Shown: positions 5,702 through 10,622 of the stretch, piece after piece
Layout: each line of letters begins with the position of its first letter
How positions within the stretch are numbered: position 1 is the stretch's first letter
From: an uncultured Eubacteriales bacterium
GTDB lineage: Bacteria; Bacillota; Clostridia; Saccharofermentanales; Fastidiosipilaceae
Direction of reading: 5' to 3'
NCBI GenBank assembly: GCA_902373515.1
Contig: CABKML010000036.1
Span: 1-10,622 of the forward strand
DNA: 10,622 nt
Notes under the pieces: model-generated
What the model was told of the DNA's origin: nothing
Database searches by the model: none
The model's input: only the letters and a program-made list of their open reading frames with translations
Program-made: the position numbers and the translations under genes

Positions 5702-7774
5702 ATGGTAATAGATGGCATGAGTATGCACTTCCTGACGGAAGAAATTAATGCGGAAATTCAAAACAGTCGAATCGCTAAAATCGTTCAACTGACCGACAGC
5801 CTCTTCGTTTTTACCCTGCGTTTACGCAAAGGACAAAATCAGGGGGACAAACGATTGCTTATCGACGTTGCGAAAAACAATCCGGCGCTTTATTTGACCG
5901 ACAATAATTTTCAATCCCCGGCCACTGCTCCGAATTTTTGCATGTTTTTGCGCAAATATCTGGCCAACGGTGAAATAATAAACATTACCTGCCCGGACTT
6001 CGAACGCTACGCAGTATTAAATATTGTCGCCAAAAACAGTTATTTCGACTCGGTTCCATACAAATTAATTATTGAACTTATGGGCCGATACAGTAATTTG
6101 ATTCTGACCGAAAACGATATTATCAAAGATTGTCTTTACCATGTGGACAGTCGACACAACAGCAAAAGAGAACTTTTACCTTTACGGCCCTATGTTGCCC
6201 CGCCGCAGCAAAAAGGTAAACGGAACCTTTTGAGTTTCAGAAATGCCGCGGAAATCGCCGCTTACCTGGAGGAAGATTGGGCGCTTAACGCTACTTCTAC
6301 AGTTAAGAAGTTCATTTTGCAAAAGTTTACGGCCCTATCGCCGCTGTCAGCTGAGAAAATTTGTCTATCGGCTTCTTTGCCGCCTGCGACTTTACTAAGT
6401 ACTTTATCCGTTCCTGCAAGTTCCCGCATTTTGGCCGCTTCTTTAGCTGAATTCAGCGAGATTATCAAAAGTAAGGCCGTCATTCCGACCGTAGTGCAGA
6501 AAAATTCGGCTGCCAATTATTTAAGTATTTTACCTTTGCCGCAATTTCCGCAAACGGAGCAAAAAAGTTTCGCTACTTTCTCGGCCGCTATTATTGCCGC
6601 TAGGCAGGAAGCTTCGTTCAATTCCGCTTTCAGTCAAAAACAGCAATATCTTTTACGCACTGTGGATAAGTTATTAGATAAATTTCAGCAAAAATTATTA
6701 ACTTATGCTGAGGAAATGCGGACAAGCTACGATTTTGTCCTCGACAAAATTAAAGGTAATTTAATTCTGGCAGCCGTACCTCAAGTCAACGCTTTTTTAC
6801 AGCATAAATTCAGCGCCGCAACGGAAGCTCTGAATGTTTGTAATTATTATCAGGCGGCTTTACCGTCGGACTTGAATGAGGAAATGCTCACTTTCAATTT
6901 GCCGGAAAATGAACAACTCAAGCTGCGGGATATTTTGCAGGAACCTGAGATTACCGTGCTTCTGCGAGGCGACAAAAATGCTCAGGATAATGCCAAACTT
7001 TACTATAAAAATTATACGCGGAAGAAAAACCGTCTGCTCTTCGTGCAGAAATTAATAAGCGGAATGCAAGCTAATTGCCGCTATCTGGGCGAGTTGAAAA
7101 TCAACTTACTGAATGCTGAAAGTCTTGCCGATCTCAGTATTTTGCAAGCGGAACTGCAGGCTGCCGGAAGCAACGACAGAAGTTCGAACGAAAAAGAAAA
7201 CTTCAAAGCGGAAAATAATCAGCCGGGGAAGCCGCAGACACATAAGCGTTTATTAATGGCACGCAAATTGAAATTAACGGAAGCAAACAAAAAAGGAAAA
7301 CAGAACGGCAATAATCCAAACGGCAACAAATTGCCGCGCAAAAACGACTTTATCTCTTTCAGCAGCTCGGATAATTATAGAATATTGATCGGCCGTAATG
7401 CGAAACAAAACGATTATCTCAGTCTCAAACTGGCAGCAAGCGACGATATTTGGCTGCACCTGCAAAAAGCGCCCGGTTGCCATGTATTAATCCTGACAAA
7501 TCATTGTCCTGAAGCTGAATTACCGCCAAGAACGCTGGCGGAAGCGGCGGCATTGTGCGCCTGGTACTCAAGGTCGGAGAAAGAACGCCGCTTGTTTCAA
7601 CAGACAAATTTGGAAAGTGTGACAGTTGATTACTGTCAGGCAGGCAAGCTTAAGAAAGCGCCGGGAGCTAAAGCCGGTTTAGTTTATTACAATAACTATA
7701 AGTCCTTGAGAGTACAGGCTCAAAGCCCGGAAATGCTCAAATTAACGGCGGCACCTGCTAACGGCGAAGATTAA
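5702..7774 (+). CDS. rqcH: RqcH / NFACT-family ribosome quality-control protein (FbpA-like)
   Basis: RqcH, the bacterial relative of Rqc2/NEMF, binds stalled 50S-peptidyl-tRNA complexes and recruits alanyl-tRNA to add C-terminal alanine tails that mark nascent chains for degradation. Older annotations call it fibronectin-binding protein FbpA. The N-terminal NFACT domain starts VIDGMSMHFLTEE and holds FCMFLRKYLANGEI (79-92); the central part has helical coiled coils (about 295-350 and 425-485, with NAKLYYKNYTRKKN at 429-442); the C-terminal NFACT-R domain runs from FISFSSSDNYRILIGRNAKQND (550-571) through DIWLHLQKAPGCHVLI (582-597). At 690 residues it exceeds the usual 560-590; an Asn/Lys-rich linker at about 488-548 accounts for part of this. 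Where B. subtilis RqcH has its Asp-Arg pair, this protein reads Glu101-Arg102. GAAGGA lies 10 bases before the ATG. Its stop overlaps the convergent queH stop. Confidence 0.94.
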   Translation: MVIDGMSMHFLTEEINAEIQNSRIAKIVQLTDSLFVFTLRLRKGQNQGDKRLLIDVAKNNPALYLTDNNFQSPATAPNFCMFLRKYLANGEIINITCPDFERYAVLNIVAKNSYFDSVPYKLIIELMGRYSNLILTENDIIKDCLYHVDSRHNSKRELLPLRPYVAPPQQKGKRNLLSFRNAAEIAAYLEEDWALNATSTVKKFILQKFTALSPLSAEKICLSASLPPATLLSTLSVPASSRILAASLAEFSEIIKSKAVIPTVVQKNSAANYLSILPLPQFPQTEQKSFATFSAAIIAARQEASFNSAFSQKQQYLLRTVDKLLDKFQQKLLTYAEEMRTSYDFVLDKIKGNLILAAVPQVNAFLQHKFSAATEALNVCNYYQAALPSDLNEEMLTFNLPENEQLKLRDILQEPEITVLLRGDKNAQDNAKLYYKNYTRKKNRLLFVQKLISGMQANCRYLGELKINLLNAESLADLSILQAELQAAGSNDRSSNEKENFKAENNQPGKPQTHKRLLMARKLKLTEANKKGKQNGNNPNGNKLPRKNDFISFSSSDNYRILIGRNAKQNDYLSLKLAASDDIWLHLQKAPGCHVLILTNHCPEAELPPRTLAEAAALCAWYSRSEKERRLFQQTNLESVTVDYCQAGKLKKAPGAKAGLVYYNNYKSLRVQAQSPEMLKLTAAPANGED

Positions 7775-8460
7775 CGTACAGGCACAAGTTCTCCAGTCTC
7801 TCTTAGATAGCGATGCGGAATATCCGCTTTGCTGATGGAAGGCAGATGGTCCTTAATTATTTTGTCGCTGTATTTACTTTCGCCCAAGGAAAAAATACAG
7901 CCGCAATAACGTTGACGATATAAGCCGTCTTCCCTCGCCATTTGCTGCCCCTGGCGATAGCCGACACGAAAATCCTCATAATAATAAGGCACATGTAATT
8001 TCTTCCCCGAGACACGTGCGCTGATTTTCAGCATTTCATGCCGCTGCCACGGGCTGACGAATAAAGAAGTTGTAAATGTATCGCAGCCGAATTTCAGGGC
8101 CGCTTCAGCCGCAAAATCCAGACGCATCTGGTAGCACATCCGGCAGTGGTCTTCCTGATATTTACTTGATATATTCCGCCAGTTACTCTCTAAATAAGTA
8201 TCGTCATAAGAACAGTCAACATGGTGCAAATGGCTGAAAATCTCAACATTATGCTTGCGTAATTGCCATTCTTCCAAGGGATGGATATTAGGATTATAAA
8301 ACAGAACCTTAACTTCGAAGCCTTCCTGCAATAATTTGACATAAGGATATTCGCCGCACGGAGCACAGCAAACATGTAGCAAAATTTTAGGTTTGCGCTC
8401 AGGACAGCGAGCCAGTACCTGCTCATAAGTCAGCTCATATTCTTGATATAAATCAGGCAT
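7771..8460 (-). CDS. queH: Epoxyqueuosine reductase QueH
   Basis: QueH (formerly DUF208) reduces epoxyqueuosine to queuosine in tRNA, the last step of synthesis of this wobble-position base, and replaces the unrelated cobalamin-dependent QueG in many anaerobes. The family's metal-binding cysteines are present: [10 protein letters not shown] (Cys34, 35, 38 counting from the GTG at 8469), HCRMC (Cys109, Cys112) and YCGC (Cys189, Cys191). [11 protein letters not shown] (135-145) and the YYYEDFR region are also typical. It is soluble. I place the start at the ATG at 8460, which overlaps the ruvB stop by eight bases with GGGTG upstream; a GTG at 8469 is possible. It is coupled to ruvB, and its 3' end overlaps that of rqcH on the other strand by four bases, so no separate terminator space exists. 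Confidence 0.93.
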   Translation of the reverse strand: MPDLYQEYELTYEQVLARCPERKPKILLHVCCAPCGEYPYVKLLQEGFEVKVLFYNPNIHPLEEWQLRKHNVEIFSHLHHVDCSYDDTYLESNWRNISSKYQEDHCRMCYQMRLDFAAEAALKFGCDTFTTSLFVSPWQRHEMLKISARVSGKKLHVPYYYEDFRVGYRQGQQMAREDGLYRQRYCGCIFSLGESKYSDKIIKDHLPSISKADIPHRYLRETGELVPVR

Positions 8461-9685
8461 CACAATCACCCGCAGTCTCTAAAGGCAGTTGACGATTAAG
8501 CTTGGATTTTTCCGGCGCACTTAGACCCAGGTATTTCCAAGCCGGCTCCGTTAAAACCCGACCGCGCATAGTTTTGGCCAAAAAACCGATTTGCATCAAA
8601 TAAGGTTCATTGACATCTTCAATCGTGCTGCTGTCCTCATTTAAGGCGGCTGCCAAAGTTTCCAGACCTACAGGTCCGCCGGCATAATTGAGGGCCATAA
8701 TGTTGAGCAGACGTAAGTCCGTTTTATCCAGTCCCAACTTGTCGATTTCCAATTTTTCCAAAGCATAGTCGCTGATTTCGGCGCTGATTAAACCGTCACT
8801 CATAATTTGCGCAAAATCTCTGACTCTTTTCAGCAGGCGTAAAGCAATACGCGGTGTGCCGCGCGAACGTTTAGCTATGTTCATCTTCCCTTCTTCATCT
8901 ATATTCAAGTGTAAAATAGCTGCCGCTCGGCTGATAATTTCAGCTAATTCTTCCGGTTGATAAAGTTGCAGCTGTTCAATGACGCCGAAGCGATCTCTAA
9001 GCGGGGCGGACAATAATCCGGCTCTGGTAGTTGCTCCGATCAAAGTAAACTTGGGTAAATCAAGTCTGATCGATCTGGCTCCCGGTCCTTTGCCGATAAT
9101 CACATCCAGCGAAAAATCCTCGATTGCAGGATAAAGAACTTCTTCCACCTGCCGACTGAGTCGATGAATTTCATCAATAAATAAAATATCTCCCGCTTTC
9201 AGGGAAGTTAACAAGGCTGCCAAGTCTCCGGCTTTTTCGATCGCCGGTCCGCTGGTAATTCTTAAATTGGCCTGCATTTCTTTGGCAATTATTCCCGCCA
9301 AAGTGGTTTTACCCAAACCCGGAGGGCCATATAGAAGGACATGATCCAGACACTCCTGCCTTTGCTTCGCCGCCTTAATATAAATCTGTAACTTCTCTTT
9401 GACTTTACTTTGACCGTAATATTCTTTCCAAGCTAAAGGGCGCAATTGATTTTCATCATTGTCATTCAGTTGTTTATTACGACTGATTAAAGTATTTTCG
9501 TCCGTCTGCATCTGATTATAGGTACGATTCTTCATACTGTCCTGCGGACGGGCGGGCGAATTAACTTTATTTGTTACGTTGGATTTATTATTCGCCAAAT
9601 AACTTGATTTTATTAATTCGGGTAAAGTATCCGGTAAGTCGTAATTCCCTGAAATATCACGGTTATCAGCCATAAGTTCTGCCAC
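8453..9685 (-). CDS. ruvB: Holliday-junction branch-migration helicase RuvB, N-terminally extended
   Basis: RuvB is the hexameric AAA+ motor that, with RuvA, drives branch migration of Holliday junctions during recombinational repair. Visible motifs are [12 protein letters not shown] (81-92), Walker [10 protein letters not shown] (120-128), Walker B DEIHR (171-175), sensor GATTRAG (217-223), the PLRDRFG arginine-finger region (228-234), and the C-terminal winged-helix signature [14 protein letters not shown] (370-383). At 410 residues it is about 60-75 longer than usual, all of it before residue 80: a polar, Asn-rich, probably disordered leader. Starts to consider are GTG 9685, ATG 9673 (GAGTGG eight bases upstream), ATG 9535 (AGGA four to five bases upstream) and ATG 9511, which gives the usual length but has no clear ribosome-binding site. 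ruvA is not adjacent: a TnpB element lies directly upstream. queH follows, overlapping. Confidence 0.93.
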   Translation of the reverse strand: MAELMADNRDISGNYDLPDTLPELIKSSYLANNKSNVTNKVNSPARPQDSMKNRTYNQMQTDENTLISRNKQLNDNDENQLRPLAWKEYYGQSKVKEKLQIYIKAAKQRQECLDHVLLYGPPGLGKTTLAGIIAKEMQANLRITSGPAIEKAGDLAALLTSLKAGDILFIDEIHRLSRQVEEVLYPAIEDFSLDVIIGKGPGARSIRLDLPKFTLIGATTRAGLLSAPLRDRFGVIEQLQLYQPEELAEIISRAAAILHLNIDEEGKMNIAKRSRGTPRIALRLLKRVRDFAQIMSDGLISAEISDYALEKLEIDKLGLDKTDLRLLNIMALNYAGGPVGLETLAAALNEDSSTIEDVNEPYLMQIGFLAKTMRGRVLTEPAWKYLGLSAPEKSKLNRQLPLETAGDCDA

Positions 9686-9715
9686 TCAAAATATGTTGAA
9701 ATATACTCAAACACA

Positions 9716-9870
9716 TCGAGAAATTGAAGTCCTTGCGGATACTTCTTACTGCTTCAACGTGTATGCTTTGGCGATTATAAACAATACGCTACTCACAAGT
9801 TCTTGTACACTCCACAGTCGTAAATTCCTGCGATAGCCCGCAGTACATACTTACGTTTGCTTTCATTATG
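9716..9870 (-). ncRNA. Probable omega RNA (TnpB guide RNA scaffold)
   Basis: In IS605-family elements the RNA guiding TnpB is made from the tnpB 3' end and right end, and the guide is copied from the flanking DNA. The interval just after the tnpB stop is non-coding and full of short hairpins: CTGCG/CGCAG (9828-9843), ACAAG/CTTGT (9795-9806) and the GCAA-loop hairpin (9726-9745). The guide would lie on the ruvB side. Position and structure fit; the exact ends are inferred. Confidence 0.45.
9726..9745 (-). other. Subterminal imperfect hairpin of the IS right end
   Basis: On the minus strand GAAGT and ACTTC pair, an unpaired AT follows on one side only, then CC/GG close a GCAA loop. A short hairpin with a one-sided bulge near the element's end is the form recognised by Y1 transposases of this family. 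Confidence 0.55.
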
Positions 9871-10622
9871 CAACTTCGTAAGTTAAAGCATCTCTCAGAT
9901 TAAGTGCAGCATTAAAATCCCTATCCTCGACATAGCCACAATCACAACGGTATATTCTATCTGAAAGCTTCAAATCTTTCTTAATAGCTCCACAGCAGTG
10001 ACATGTTTTGGACGATGGATACCATCTGTCTACGACTCTTAATTCAATACCGGTTTCATCACACTTAGCTTTAAGCTTAGTTCTAAATTCATAGAACTTT
10101 TGTGATGCAACGGCTTTGGATAGATGTCTGTTCTTCATCATTCCTGATACATTCAAATCTTCAATTGTTATATAAGATGGCTTGGCTTTCACTATCTCGA
10201 CTATTAATTTATTGATGTAGTCAGTACGGATATTATCCATTCTATGATGAAGTCTTTGCACTTTGAGCTTTTGCTTTTGTATATTCTTTTGAGTGGACTC
10301 TCCCTTCTTTAAATCCTCATACTTGCGTGAGAGACATCTTTGTTCTCTGCGCAATTTCTTTTCCAATTTTTTTACTCTTGCCGACTTGTTGATATTTCTG
10401 TAAGTTTTGCCGTTAGAAACAATCGCCAAGTCTTTCAAACCAAGGTCAATTCCTATACCGTCATTGCTGTTATCAGCAATCTTAGCGGCAGGCATTTCCA
10501 CAAGAGCTGACACATAATATCTGCCTGCTTTGATGGATACTGTACCGCTTTTGATTTTCCATCCGTATTTAGTTGTCGGTATATAGCCTTTTTCTTTAAT
10601 GCGTACCCAACCTAAAGTAGGG
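9866..10622 (-). CDS. tnpB: TnpB RNA-guided endonuclease, partial (5' end beyond window)
   Basis: TnpB is the RNA-guided nuclease of IS200/IS605 elements and an ancestor of Cas12; it cuts donor joints and helps keep the element. The reading frame is open to the right edge: before the GTG at 10513 it reads LGWVRIKEKGYIPT and SIKAGRYYVSALVEM, so the gene is longer than the 215 codons after that GTG. Counting from that GTG, RuvC residues are Asp23 (GIDLG), Glu118 (ITIEDLNVSG) and Asp199 (EDRDFNAALNL). The zinc ribbon is SKTCHCCG (Cys171, Cys174) with YRCDCG (Cys190, Cys192), a CxC second pair. A Lys/Arg-rich helical stretch (45-90) fits RNA binding. All catalytic positions seen are intact, so the visible part looks active. 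Confidence 0.93.
   Translation of the reverse strand, partial: PTLGWVRIKEKGYIPTTKYGWKIKSGTVSIKAGRYYVSALVEMPAAKIADNSNDGIGIDLGLKDLAIVSNGKTYRNINKSARVKKLEKKLRREQRCLSRKYEDLKKGESTQKNIQKQKLKVQRLHHRMDNIRTDYINKLIVEIVKAKPSYITIEDLNVSGMMKNRHLSKAVASQKFYEFRTKLKAKCDETGIELRVVDRWYPSSKTCHCCGAIKKDLKLSDRIYRCDCGYVEDRDFNAALNLRDALTYEVA

Larger units (their letters stand above)
9696..10622 (-). mobile_element. Right part of an IS200/IS605-family (tnpB-bearing) element
   Basis: The element comprises the 3' part of tnpB and a structured tail reaching close to ruvB. Just inside the ruvB side is the subterminal hairpin (9726-9745) typical of right ends processed as single strands by HUH transposases. Exact ends cannot be fixed, because such elements make no inverted terminal repeats or target duplications. 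I place the right end near TTGA-N7-TCAA (9696-9710) with low precision. No tnpA is seen; it could lie beyond the right edge or be supplied in trans. Confidence 0.7.

Noticed and set aside
9774..9779. TATAAT on the minus strand as a ruvB promoter
   Set aside because: No matching -35 lies at proper spacing and it falls inside the probable omega RNA.

Overview
The window looks like chromosomal DNA of a low-GC Gram-positive bacterium. A clostridial (Bacillota) host is my inference, based on an RqcH/NFACT protein, a ruvB-queH pair, Shine-Dalgarno-led genes and an IS605-type TnpB element. I cannot name the species. Nearly all the DNA is coding. The left ~4.4 kb is accessory (a type I restriction-modification locus), the middle and right are housekeeping, and the right edge is a mobile element.

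Left region (1-4431, all minus strand): a tightly packed operon reads hsdM, then a RhuM-family gene, then hsdS. Each junction is a 4-base ATGA stop/start overlap. The hsdS gene ends inside a perfect tetranucleotide repeat of five units (GACA on the coding strand, 604-623). Immediately downstream, in another frame, is a second uninterrupted specificity module: one target-recognition domain plus a conserved HsdS repeat. It lacks a usable start codon and runs off the left edge. By codon counting, losing one GACA unit (or gaining two) would fuse the 388-residue HsdS to this extra domain. A 38-bp perfect direct repeat (3-40 and 670-707) lies in the conserved repeats of the two modules. Together these form a candidate phase-variable specificity locus, the most interesting item here. 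hsdR is not in the window.

Middle (4432-5631): a mostly non-coding stretch with a strong hairpin terminator and an 11-bp inverted repeat upstream of hsdM; a small Lys/Thr-rich predicted lipoprotein on the minus strand with an extended -10 promoter; then a nested AT-rich inverted repeat and likely promoter ahead of a single-domain rhodanese on the plus strand, closed by a hairpin.

Right (5702-9685): rqcH (NFACT family, ribosome-associated quality control) on plus converges, with overlapping stop codons, on queH (queuosine synthesis), which overlaps ruvB (Holliday-junction helicase) on minus. RuvB carries an unusual polar N-terminal extension of about 60-75 residues.

Right edge (about 9696-10622): the 3' part of a tnpB gene of an IS200/IS605-family element on minus, with the structured right end and probable omega RNA region abutting the start of ruvB. 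This suggests insertion just upstream of ruvB.
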